Positions 42,990 to 53,587 of a DNA stretch of 64,000 nucleotides are shown piece by piece (the first letter of the stretch is position 1; the number at the start of each line of letters is the position of its first letter). Source of the stretch: Penium margaritaceum. Taxonomy: Eukaryota > Streptophyta > Zygnematophyceae > Desmidiales > Peniaceae. A program made the position numbers and the translations under genes. Where the stretch lies: positions 19,405-83,404 of the forward strand of contig SZWC01006891.1 of NCBI GenBank assembly GCA_023375785.1. The letters run 5' to 3'. The notes beneath the pieces were generated by a model, which made no database searches, was not told the DNA's origin, and was given only the letters and a program-made list of their open reading frames with translations.

Positions 42990-43829
42990 CACCTTGAAGA
43001 CGTTATTGTTGAGTACCTACATTAGGAAGTCAGCTTGCTACTATCGTGTATGAACCTAGATGACCTGGACATCACCTACAGCATTGCACTCATGAACACA
43101 ATGATGCTCAACATTGATGTGCTTTGTGCGCATGTGATGCATGCCATCACGGTCAACAATTGTTGCAGTGCTTTGGTTGTCACAGTGTAATGTGATGCAA
43201 CGGATGGGGACATGTAGTTGCTACAGGAAGCGACACAGCCATAAACTCTCACAAGTTCCTACACCTAGAGCAACATACTCTACCTCACTGAAGCTGTGGG
43301 CTACGCAACCTTGCTCACCACTCTTCCACGACACATCGATTCCTCAAATGAGGAAGATGTAACCTGTACGGCTGCGTACGTCAATGTCATGTACCCATTT
43401 GCTGTCACTATATCCATCCATGACGACGGATGGTCGTGCATGATAGAACAATCCAGTGCGAGCAGTAGAGAGGGCGTACTTGACAATGCATAGTGCAGCC
43501 ACCATGTGGCGGGCTCAAGGAACCTGGGAGAACTAGGCCAGGAAGTTCACAGAGAAGGCGACATCGGCCCTTGCCGTAGTTGCCAGGTACATCAGTGACC
43601 CAATGACGCAAAGATAGTCAATCACATCGACTGTCTCCCCTAGCTTAGACACATCCAGTGTTTTGAGCAACCTCTGATCTGCTAGGGTCATGGGCATGAA
43701 CACACTGGGTGTGGAATCTGGTAGTGAGGTAAGGCGCTCTCCCAAACTGTGGACGTACGCAGCCTGGTGAACATGGAGATTGCGACAAAGACAATCAAGC
43801 TCAAGCTCCATGTCCAAGAAGATGCGAGT
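42990..43829 (-). pseudogene. pol: Copia D RT end and RNase H
   Basis: Minus-strand MDMELELDCLCRNLHVHQAA, YVHSLGERLTSLPDSTPSVF, ETVDVIDYLCVIGSLMYLAT and ARADVAFSVNFLA is the copia RT connection, close to element B. RNase H traces follow to about 42990 (HHMRTKHINVEHH). Broken by several stops. The start at 43829 is set by the solo C LTR that splits the frame between GPAR and IFLDMEL. Confidence 0.84.
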
Positions 43830-44806
43830 GTTGAAAAATTGCCCCTCCGCATGCCCAAGTGCGGCGCCGGGAGGCGCCGACGAGCCGCCAGAAAGTGGAA
43901 ACGCCGCTCCGGTGGATCTGGAAACTCAAAGATTGCTCGGATCCCAAGAGGGAGGATTGCCCCTAAAATTTGACAACTCTCTGAATGCGTTGGAAGTTGT
44001 TTCGCCAGAATCGGACAAGTATTGAGGGAGATATGACCTTCCAAAGTTGGGGTATGAGTAGCGGCTCTGGAAGCCGACTGCGACTCGAAATCCGGTCGAT
44101 AATCGACCGGACCGAGTAACAAAAAAACCATCTGGAGAAAATGCTCCGATAGGCCTGCCGAGGCGTTCGATGGATGATCTGCCTGATCAGGTGGATCATC
44201 CACCGGATCCAGTAGTGCAGGTTGTTACTGAGGGACTTAGCCAAAATCCTGTCTCGACGTCCGAAACTCAGTAGTACGTTTTGTTACTCGGGGACTTCGT
44301 CAAAATTCTGACTGCAGGTCCACGGACAGGTTTTGAACCTCGTCACACCCCATCACCAAACATGACCCAAAAGTGGGTAGGGTGCGTGAAAAAAGTACAG
44401 GGGACCCCCATACCATGTGCAATGGGATATGCGCCTTGGGAAAGGCGCTTCGCACGTGAACGAAGGCGCCACGGCGAGTGGCGGCGTCAGGCTTCTGTGG
44501 TGGGTGAGACCTGCGCTTCGGCAAGCATAACTTGAGCTATGCTTGGCCGAATCGCGCGCGGTTTGGTGCGTTGGAGAGCTCATTACTAGCCGTATAAATG
44601 TTATGATCATGTCCATGTTAAAAAACTAATGCAAAATGACGTTATTCCCTTCGCAAACTGACTGTCTCTAAATTCCTGCTCGCATAGCGTGAGGCGACGA
44701 GAAAGCTCACACTTAGTCTCAGATTCGCCCAAAACAGTAGACGTGAACCACTAGAGACGATCAGACAAATGCCAGGACCGCACCATACGGATTCCATCCT
44801 GACAGC
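43830..44806 (+). repeat. Solo LTR of copia C family
   Basis: 977 bp, TGTTGAAAAATTG to CCTGACA, flanked by identical GCGAG (43825-43829 and 44807-44811). This is what remains after recombination between two LTRs. It fixes the ends of the C LTR family. Confidence 0.94.
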
Positions 44807-45360
44807 GAGCAGGTCCCAAGTCTTCCATCTTGTACGTGGACTACAAGAGCATCTTTACTGGCTGAACAACAGCCTGACTAGGCGATGCTATCAACAGGTC
44901 ATCCACGTAGACAAGGACAACGATGAACTCTGAAGAGGGTGGACTGACAAACAGTGATGGATGGACTGTGCTACGTCGGTAACCTCCATTCTCAAGAGTG
45001 GACGTGATCTCTTTGATCAAGCACCGTGGCTACTGCTTCAGGCCATAGAGAGCCTTCCACGACCGCCACATTCGGTCAGTGCTGTCAAAACCTCGGGAGG
45101 CTGAACCATGTAGATCTCCTCATCCAATTGTCTATGGAGGAATGCATTGTTGACATCCGTCTGCTCTAACTCCTATTCGTGGTGAGCTACAAGACTCAAT
45201 AGTGCTCTGATAGTGATGTGCCACCTAACCGGTGCAAACGTCTCGTCAAATTCAACGCTGAGAACCTACGAGAACCCCTTTGTTGTGAGGTGTGCCTTGT
45301 ATTTGTCAACTACACTGTTGGGCTTGTACTTGCGCCAAAAGACCCATCAGGCATCGATGG
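44807..45360 (-). pseudogene. pol: Copia D reverse transcriptase
   Basis: Minus-strand VFWRKYKPNSVVDKYKAHL, EFDETFAPVRWHITIRALLS, NAFLHRQLDEEIYMVQPP, LYGLKQ-type block, and LVYVDDLLIASPSQAVVQPV with an intact YVDD, then YKMEDLGPAR at the C-LTR junction. Stops include TAG for Gln. Confidence 0.85.
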
Positions 45361-46308
45361 TTATGCCCCCAAGCGGTAGATCGACAAGCTCATAGACCGA
45401 ATGATCACCAAGGGCGTTGAGCTCGTCACACATTGCAGCCTCCCACCGCTAGGCGTTGCAGGCTGTGCGGGCTTGACGCATGGTGGTCGGCTCAAGAGGC
45501 AAGATAGTGGTGACCGACGTGGTGTGAACTTGACAATGTTGCTCAAGACAGTAGCTTCCAAAGCCTGCTCATGCTCCGAGTCGAGTAGCGTGTAGCCAAG
45601 GACGGAAGTGGGATGTACAATACCAGTAGCCAAGCCCAGTGCGTCCATGCCGGTGGGGAGAACAGGCGAGTGGGTAGGCTGAGATGCAGTTTGAGACAAA
45701 GGAGGGCGTGCCAAGGTCGTGGAGGTGTTAGAGTAGTTGGGTAAGGCAGGAAGACGCCCACCCCAAACAAAGGGTGAGACAGGAGTAGAACCAGTGGGGA
45801 TGTGCGGAGGCAGGTCAGACATCCGGATGGGAGATGCCAAAGGTGAAGGGACAACGGGAGGTATGTCCCGGCTCGATGGAAGAGCGGGAGACAAGGCAGA
45901 CTGGGCAGAGTCAGTGACCGGAGACGATGGTATGTCAGAGGGGCTGGACAATGTGTCAGAGGAAGAGTATGCATAGAAGGTAGGGACAGGCCTGGACGAC
46001 AAGGACTGCGACAAGAGTTACAGCTATGGTACGGCAACAGGTGCTGCCGGACTGGCAGGACCGACATCCCCCCTCAACTGAGAGAAAGGCAGGAGGGAGG
46101 AGTTAGGAGATAGGTGACCGAGATCCCGCAGGAAGAAAGACTCAAAGAGCAGAGTATCACAAGACTTGACGATGCACTGATAGACAGGGTCCAAGAAACG
46201 CTAGGCTTTGGACTGTGTAGAAACCCCAAGAAAGGGGCACAGATGACAGAGAGGGGACAGTTTGCTATCACGGAGATCCTCCGGAAGCCAGACAGAAGCA
46301 ATGCTACC
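45361..46308 (-). pseudogene. pol: Copia D integrase-RT linker
   Basis: Minus-strand Ser/Pro/Leu-rich frame (217 codons from 46014) with PSSPVTDSAQSALSPALPSS and similar runs, as in the variable linker of copia Pol. It joins the RT frame near 45361. No catalytic content is expected. Confidence 0.7.
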
Positions 46309-47330
46309 TTAAACCCGAGCTAGATGGAGATTGGCCCGATGACCATTCCAGCGCTCAAAGGGGGTGACAGTGTGGGGTAGGGGGCCATGGGGAACACGGT
46401 TCAAGACCCATGTCATGTAGCACATTGCTTCGAAGGCAAAGAGCGGCGGCAGACGAGACTCAGACGAAAGCGTGTGGACACTGTCGGCAAGTGTCCAGTT
46501 CCAACTCTCATAGACACCATTTTTTTGGGGTGTATAAGGGGCGGAGATCTTGAGACAGACCCCACGAGACTCGAGAAGACGAGCTGTGGGACGACGAAAT
46601 TCACCACCACGGTCACTGCGAAAGACGCACGGTGACCATTGACAGGCACGCTCAGTGTGAACAAGCCACGATCTAATGAAAGAACAAACATCGCTCTTTT
46701 GACAAAGAGCAAAAACCGAGTGAAAGCAAGAGAAATCATCGGTGAGACACAAGATGTAGCGACCCATGTCACCAAGGAGGTCATGAGGCAAGGGCTCCAT
46801 GACATCTGCTTGAACACAATCAAGGGGATGTGTAGAGTGAGACTCAGACGGAGAGAAAGGATGCATCCTTCCTTGCACACAGTCAAGACAATTAGCAGGA
46901 CAAGGAGCAGGGAAGGTAGAGGACGAGAGGCCAAGAGCAGGCTGGAGACGCAGCATGCTGTGAATAGCATTGGTGTGGATATGACCAAGGCGACGTTGCA
47001 AGAGATGGACGAGGTCAGGCACAAGAGAGGGTGCAACTTGAGCAAGAGCGATGTCAACGATAGGAGCGGAGGGTGCGTGCAAGGGAACACGATAGAGTTT
47101 GCCGCACTTCACGCCACGAAGAACAAGTTGGGAGGAACCACGACAGAGAGTGCCAATACCACGGCTAGCAGTGAAGTCCATAACTTGATCATCCACGGAC
47201 GGCACAGACAGCAGGCTGAGTTCCAGCGAAGACACATAGAGAACGTCAAGCAGGTACAAGGCACCGCTGGACCCAACTAAGTGCACGATGCCGACACCCT
47301 AAACCGGCAGCAACTGACCAGACCTAATAC
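46309..47330 (-). pseudogene. pol: Copia D protease end and integrase
   Basis: A 325-codon minus-strand frame. It begins within the protease C-terminus (LYLLDVLYVSSLELSLLSVP), then the pre-integrase HxxxH (LLQRRLGHIHTNAIHSML) and CLDCVQGR zinc ligands. The integrase core has Asp in CVQADVMEPL, YILCLTDDFSCFHSVF, the second Asp in FRSDRGGEFRRP and Glu in PYTPQKNGVYESW. All three catalytic acids are present, so this is the best preserved copia integrase here, although the protease is split from its active site by an insert. Confidence 0.88.
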
Positions 47331-48850
47331 AAAAAAAGCAGACAGAACTGATGGGGCCTAACGAGTTAAATGGAGTTATGGTTAATCACCCCACTTTTAT
47401 ACACTTCATAACCTATGTATAGTATTCCTCTAACATCGTCACTTCCTAGAAGTTTACTCGCATGTATTCACCCTTAACATCACTTTTTTCTCAGTGCACA
47501 AATTCAACATCATGTTCTATAATCATTATCATCCATTTTGTTTAAGATAAAACATAATCTGGTATTGATTTCAGACAAAATAATACACAAGTGTATTTTT
47601 TCTTATGTCTACCAGATACACTTTCTGATACACTCACCAGATACACTTTCTACTTTGGGGGGGGGGAGGGGCTTGTCGTGAACTGTCAATTGACAATGAT
47701 CGACAAGTACGATCAGCTTGTAACTAGTCAATTAATACCAGCTTCCGTATTGCACACAAGGGGGCTTCCGTATTGCTCGCAAACTGCTTTATTGATTTGT
47801 CGCAAACGAAGTAACAACTCCCTGATCGGAGTCCCTCCCCCAATTCTTAGCCCCCCTCCCCCCCCCAACCACCCCAAGTGTATTGGGTGGGTGTATCGGA
47901 GAGTTTATCGCTAGTACATGCACAATTGTGTACAAGTGTATCAATACACTTGTGTATGAATTTGGTCCCCCTTCGGATACACTACCCGATACACCCCTGC
48001 AATATACATTCACTTTGGGAGGGAGGGGGGGGAGTCGACGAGACCCTCCCCCACCCAAAAATACAAAGTGTATCTGGTGAGTGTATCGGAGAGTGTATCT
48101 GGTAGACATGAGAAAAACTACACTTGTGCATTATTTATAAAAGTAGTTAAGAGCTAATCCGATTTGTCCATCGTTGTACATCGACGGTTCCTGGAGAATC
48201 TAAAAATGTCCGACGTAAACGAAAACAACTCCCATACTGCTCGCAAACTGCTTTATTGATTCATCGCAAACAAAGTAACAACTCACCAATCGGAGCCCCC
48301 CCCCCCTCCAAATTCTCGCAAGTGTATTGGAGGAGTGTATCACGCAGTGTATCATGCAAACATACAAAAGTGTACATAAGTGAATCAGTAATTACGTCAG
48401 TGCAAATAGTCGGCCAATATTAGTACTCCCCAACCACTTCATTCGGTATGGTGGAGGGAAGGGGGACGCTCGAGCGACGGCAAAAAGACATGACGTGCGA
48501 CTTTGTGAACAGGCAAGTGGGTGATCGGGACACCGCATACGCATGAAATCAGCTTACTCAGAATTGACGACAAATCAATGTCATCGTTTTAATTACAAGA
48601 TTAGCATGGTGTTTTCAAAATACTCAAAGTAGGTAACAATGTGAATTCAGAAACATCAAAGTGACTTTTAAAGAATGCACAGTCTCACGACAAAATTCAG
48701 GGCATGTTTTTGTTAAGAAAGTTCAGTGAAGGTCTCTTGTTCATGTCCATTAAACGAACTGTGAACGTGATTCCAAGAAGCAATTTCTAAGAAATATTGT
48801 TAATCTTCTAGGGTATATTCCTAGAATGATCCTTACCATATGTTCTAGTC
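47331..48850. mobile_element. Palindromic GTGTATC-rich insertion in copia D
   Basis: About 1.5 kb separating the two halves of the D protease. It has 71-bp inverted arms at 47579-47649 and 48065-48135 (few mismatches), many GTGTATC/GATACAC motifs, poly-G/poly-C runs, and a direct duplication (GCTCGCAAACTGCTTTATTG at about 47772 and 48237). No ORF of note. The class is unknown; a non-autonomous DNA or foldback element is possible. Ends are approximate. Confidence 0.6.
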
Positions 48851-49974
48851 ATGTACACAATTAATGAAGTGTGTGGATTTGGGGTGATTGGGAATAAATG
48901 GATAAATGAGAAACAAACGGACGTCATGTGGCGGGTTGCCCCGGAGTTAAGGACCCAAAGGCCACTGGATAGACGCACGAAGGGTAGCACACTGGACGTG
49001 GCGACATTGCCAACGGAGGATGGAGATATGGTAAAAAGGAAGAGAACACAAGGAAGGAAGTCAGAGTGCCAACACTTAATCCACGGGAAAGACGCACACA
49101 AGGCACCCAAAACATGACCGGGGGGATCCCCATGAAGGACACAGTCAATTTGACACACAAGACCTGAGGCCAACAGTGTAACACCCTTGCCTCCCTGATC
49201 ACAAAGGCAGAGAAGCTGAAGGAGGGAATGCACAAGGTGGCGCTCACCATCACTAGGATCACCATCCAGAGACGTCGGCAGAGCTGGAATAGACGCGCCA
49301 ATGGAAGGGGAGCGGTGTAGGCTGATGATGGTGGAGCAGCATACGTAGGGGCACTGTAAGTAGGTGGCCAGCTCCAGAGGTAGGGTCCATGCAGCAGAGG
49401 AGAGGCCACACCAGAGGCGGCGTGAGCTTGAGCAGGGAGTTGGCTGGAGGAGCACGATGAAACACTTGCGCTAGAGGGCAAGGATGTGGAGGAGGAGCCA
49501 GAGGTGCAAGCCCAGTGAGCGTGCATTGCCTGGACAAGGCGGAGGTCATCCGGAGGAGCTGGTCAAGTCCAAGCAGAGCGCTCAGTAGAGCCACAGTTGC
49601 AACACACGACAATGCTTGGAACCCTCGAGGAAGCAGCAGCACCCTTGTCCTTGTCCTTGCCCTTGCCCTTCCCCCTGCCCTTTCCACAATCCTAAGTGGC
49701 AAGGACAGAGACAGGAGAGGACAAGGATGAAGCGACGGAGGCACAGGAAGATGTAATCGAGGAAGGGGGTCTAGCAGTAGTGGTGAGCGTAGCAATACCC
49801 GTGACGGTAGAGTGATGGAGACGCTTGTTCTAAAGACTATTCAACCAAGCAGCAAGGTGCTCGGACGTGAAGTCCCAGAGAGCACCAACCCCAGGCAGTG
49901 ACCTTGGCGGGACCGGCTGCGAGGCAAGGTGCTGGAGCTCATCAGCTTTGACGTCTCCAAGGAGATCAGACAGC
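48851..49974 (-). pseudogene. pol: Copia D protease start and Gag C-terminus
   Basis: The minus-strand protease active site is SGLWVLNSGATRHMTSVCFS (about 48925-48985), with Asn for the catalytic Asp of DSGATRHM. Upstream is a Pro/Ser/Leu-rich spacer and a decayed zinc knuckle CCNCGSTERSAW after a GKGRGKGKGKDKDKG tail (about 49570-49690). Frames change several times. Confidence 0.78.
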
Positions 49975-50718
49975 TCAGGAATGAGACTGTTTGACCATGG
50001 TCAAAATGGCAGAGAGCTGGCCAGGTGCTGCATTGTCAAGCTCACAAAAGAGCTTGAGACCCTGAGCCCAGTAGGCGTCGGCGTTCTCACCAGCACGCAC
50101 AAGGAGCATGTTGAAGTGGACTGTAAGCACGCTCTGAGTGGCTTGGCCAATGATGGTGGTATGGCAACGTAGCATGGTGTATGCGCCAATGGGGTCAACA
50201 GGGCATTGGAAAGCAAGGTCAGCATTGAAGGTGCCAACATCATCAATCAGTGACTCAGGGGCAGTTGCGATGAGAGCACGGAAACTATGGGTGGGCTCTG
50301 TAGCAAGTGGTGTGAAGGGAGCAAAAATGGGGGAGTAGTACTCCCACAGATGCTCTCCTTGAGCCCAAGCGCTGAAGTGCACCTCCCAAGAGGAGAAGGC
50401 GAGTCCCGAGGTAAGCGCAGGCGGTTGAGAAAAGAATTCATGCTGGCTAGGCACAGACACAGGGGAAGTAGTAGTGCCAGTGTGCGCAACATTAGAGGTA
50501 CTAGAAGAAGAAGGGGTGACAGCAAGAAGAGTGGGATTGGCCCTAGAAGGGAGAGCAGCAAACGTAGCGAGGAGGCGACAAAGTACGATAGCGGCTACTT
50601 CATCAGCAAAAGCAACACGGGTGTCCTTGAGACGATCCTCAGTCTCCTGTTGGGCCTCGCGAGTGAGGGCCAGCTGGCGCTGAAGGCCCGCAATGAGTGA
50701 CTCGTCGTCACTGGGCAT
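49975..50718 (-). CDS. gag: Copia D Gag, N-terminal part
   Basis: A 247-codon open frame starting MPSDDESLIAGLQRQLALT. The N-terminus (about 5-40) is a charged helix suited to a coiled coil (REAQQETEDRLKDTRVAF). The central region, LAFSSWEVHFSAWAQGEHLW to YTMLRCHTTIIGQATQS, resembles the folded part of copia Gag. The frame ends at a TGA where the family should continue towards the knuckle, so it is truncated. The start follows the long leader of D. Confidence 0.72.
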   Translation of the reverse strand: MPSDDESLIAGLQRQLALTREAQQETEDRLKDTRVAFADEVAAIVLCRLLATFAALPSRANPTLLAVTPSSSSTSNVAHTGTTTSPVSVPSQHEFFSQPPALTSGLAFSSWEVHFSAWAQGEHLWEYYSPIFAPFTPLATEPTHSFRALIATAPESLIDDVGTFNADLAFQCPVDPIGAYTMLRCHTTIIGQATQSVLTVHFNMLLVRAGENADAYWAQGLKLFCELDNAAPGQLSAILTMVKQSHS

Positions 50719-51928
50719 GGTGACAACGTGCGAGCTCTGCCGGACAGATTTTGGTAGATTTTTCCCAGCCCCTGTGGGCGTGGGGAAAATGGGTTTGCCT
50801 GAGGCAAGTAATCAAGATTTTGCAAGTCACCCCACCCCAAGTCAGACAGGACAAGCCACCGGACAGAAGGCAAGAGAAGAATACAAGAAGGTACAGTGCG
50901 CAACACAGGAAGTCAAGAGGACAGACTGCGTAGGAAAGCAAGGAGAGGTGGGACTGCGGTTGCGGTGGTTGCAAAGAGGATGAAGATAGTAGGCGCGGCT
51001 GGAACAACAAGAGCAAGAGCCCCAGCAGTGAAGGCGGCACCGAGAGTGGTGAAGGCGGCACCGAGAGTGGTGAAGACGGCCGCAACAGAAGCAACTGCAA
51101 CGACGAAGGTGGAGCTGGCAGATGGGTTAGATGCTCCTGTTACGACGGCGGCCGACGTCGAAGCACAGATAGACGACTTGGTGGCAGCTGTAGCAGATGC
51201 AATTGAGGTCGTTGCCGACACGTTTGCAGAGACTGGTGCGGAGATTTGAGTGCCTACCTCAGCAGCGGCTGCAACAATGAGAACAACAACAATCGCGACC
51301 TCTATGTACGCCTCGGTGGCTTGCCCAACAGAGGTTGCTGCAGGAGCGTGCGAAGCTGTAGCGGTTGCGGCGAATGTAGCAAAGCCATTGTAGTTGCGTC
51401 TATGATAGCCGAAGTTGTGCGCGTAAGAGCATGCAAAAGACTAACAACATCTTGTGTCAGTGCTCCGTACGACTGAGCGGCAGCAACCTCTGGGTTGTCG
51501 TGTGGCAGATGATCCCTCCCAGAAAAAGGGGTTGGGGAGATGCTTACCAGACACTGACGTGAAGCTCACGTAGTCGGTGCTGAGGCAAACTTGGAATTTC
51601 GTTCGCTGCACATGCCTCTGCGACGACGTTTGCGGCAAGGCAGCACCTCCCCTCTGTAGTATCAAGCAGCCAAGAAAGCACCTGGAATGTCATGATGCGC
51701 CAGCGTGGCAGCTACTACACCATCGCAATGGTGGCGCAATGAAGCTGGCGTGATCAGACACCGGCAGCACAACGGCTAGAAGACTGCCGTAACATGTTGC
51801 ACTGTCGCATTGTAGCTCTTGCTGCAACTTGGCTTGGATTGCAGTAGCTTTTGCTGATGCAGTTGAGGCAATGTAGTGAGTGCAACCACACTTCAAGGGC
51901 TGCTTACAATGCAGCAGCTGCTGCTATG
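50719..51928 (-). other. Copia D leader, gag-proximal part
   Basis: Between gag and the copia E insertion. Rich in GCN/GCA triplets, so both strands give alanine-rich or leucine-rich frames, including a 117-codon plus-strand frame (50896-51249; VKAAPRVVKAAPRVVK, a 15- to 18-bp duplication). Interpreted as non-coding leader; the other part is 57961-58753. Confidence 0.55.
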
Positions 51929-52576
51929 TGTTGAATGGTATGTACCTTGTCCACTGGCTAGCTTTCTAGTTGCACAGAAAGACAAGGCATGCACTACTCT
52001 ATGGAGTACGTTCCCTTGGTCTGTTCTAAGATAGGCCAGGAATGCACTGTCCATAATGGATATGTCCCCCGGAGATCATTATAGGAAACACAACATTGTG
52101 GCCTAGTTGGGACACGCGCCGGAACTCATGGGTCGTGGGATCAAACCCCGCGACGGCTGCATTTCTTCTTTGTGGCCCAAAATGGGAGAGGAAGCTTCTA
52201 GAATGCTTACTAGAGCCTGGCTTGAGGATGACACTTGGCGGTCTTAGGACGTGCCAAGTAGGACTGTAATCTGAGGTTGGTTCCTATGGAGCCACTACGA
52301 GCAGAAGCATTAGCAATGCTCTGCAAGTATAAAATCATGTGCCTTGCATGCATCCATTCACAGTTCTTGCCTTTGAGACTCATCACAGAGTGTCCAACCA
52401 AGGGTAGACACTAAAGACCTTCATGCGGACTTCGTGAGGTTGCAAACCGAACGAATCTGAAGTGTGGATCCCTCGTTCAAAGGTGATATGTTATCTTGGT
52501 TGCAATACCAAGAGCGGTTGGGGGCCTGCCATGTCGGAACCCGTTTTCTAGACCGTTGCTATTCGGCGCATTGACA
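51929..52576 (+). repeat. Copia E 5' LTR
   Basis: 648 bp, TGTTGAATGG to GCATTGACA. Holds CCAGGAATGCACTG, a tRNA-like block (52098-52160) and a TATA-like AGTATAAAAT near 52326. Confidence 0.95.
52098..52160 (+). other. tRNA-like block in E 5' LTR
   Basis: A-box TGGCCTAGTTGG (52099-52110) fits TRGCNNAGYNGG fully. The B-box core GATCAAACC lies in 52138-52148, 39 nt downstream. The copy in the 3' LTR is at 57482-57544. Confidence 0.72.
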
Positions 52577-52578
52577 AA

Positions 52579-52593
52579 GGGTTATGGGCCCAC
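52579..52593 (+). promoter_or_regulatory. Copia E primer site (internal tRNA)
   Basis: GGGTTATGGGCCCAC, 2 nt after the LTR, is a perfect complement of the anticodon stem-loop of plant initiator tRNA-Met. Confidence 0.9.
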
Positions 52594-52920
52594 ACTTCTG
52601 GTTCTAAGGCACGCTTCCAAGACTGACTCGCGCGTGGTCTTGCAGGGCGCACAGGTACAACATGTACACGAACATCGGACGACTCCAATGTGCTCCATCG
52701 GCTCAATCGGCTTCTTCAGGTAGGATGCGTGTACGTGGCAGACTAGGGGACCGGGAATAGCTGTCTCCATGTTGGACAAGACCCTTGAGCTCCAACGGGA
52801 TAAAGCTCTACCCCTTTAGAAGGTGGTACAACCCCATGTCTGTTTTCTCACGACGGCACCATCGCCTTAGGCGATCATCGGCAGGAGGGACATGCAATAG
52901 AACCAACTAAACCTTTGACA

Positions 52921-53587
52921 ATGGTTGCAGTCAACAACCTCATCAACTTCATCAACCTCAATGAAGCAGAGAAGCAGCAAAGCAGAGAAGATGAACAACT
53001 GCCAAAAATGGTAGATCCGACTCAAGCCCGCCTTGAGGCGGTTATGTCAAAATTCACAGGGACAGGTTTTCCCTTGTGGAAATGGTAGTTTGAGATTATC
53101 ATGAACGTGCGTGGCTACCTCGACATCCTAAAAGGGACCGAGACAGCACCCGCCGATGTGACAGTGACCACGCATGCGGCTGACCTTACAACATGGACGA
53201 TGAAGAACAACATGGCTCTCTCCATACTTGTGACGTTCATCAACAAGACTCAACACTCCCACATCACAAGATGCACATTGGCTGCGGAGGCATACGCAAA
53301 ACCATCACGTGTGCATCAATCAAACGCCTTAGCAAAACGACTACTTCATCTTCCAAAGGTTGATGCCGATGAGGGTGAGTGAAGGAGAATCGATACCCGC
53401 ATTTGTGCAGTCATTTGACAACGTGCTTCAAGAGGCCTAGCAAATGGTATGGAATCTCGACTCCAACATGTGTGCCATGATCCTTCTGATGGCGCTTCCA
53501 GAAAGCTGGGGGTCCTTGATCACCGTATTTGGCGATTAGAAGGAGGCAGTTCTGACATATGAGGCTGTCGCCGAACACGTCCGCAAC
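52921..53587 (+). pseudogene. gag: Copia E Gag, N-terminal part
   Basis: MVAVNNLINFINLNEAEKQQ, then SKFTGTGFPLWKW-stop-FEIIMN (TAG at 53086-53088 where Gln is conserved in WQFE), NVRGYLDILKGTE, and NALAKRLLHLPKVDA in the first frame. Later frames hold LMALPESWGSLITVFGD. Standard copia Gag, disabled. Confidence 0.85.

Noticed and set aside
46639-47280. 213-codon plus-strand ORF opposite copia D integrase
   Set aside because: The minus strand encodes a clear integrase with all catalytic acids; the plus frame has no motif.
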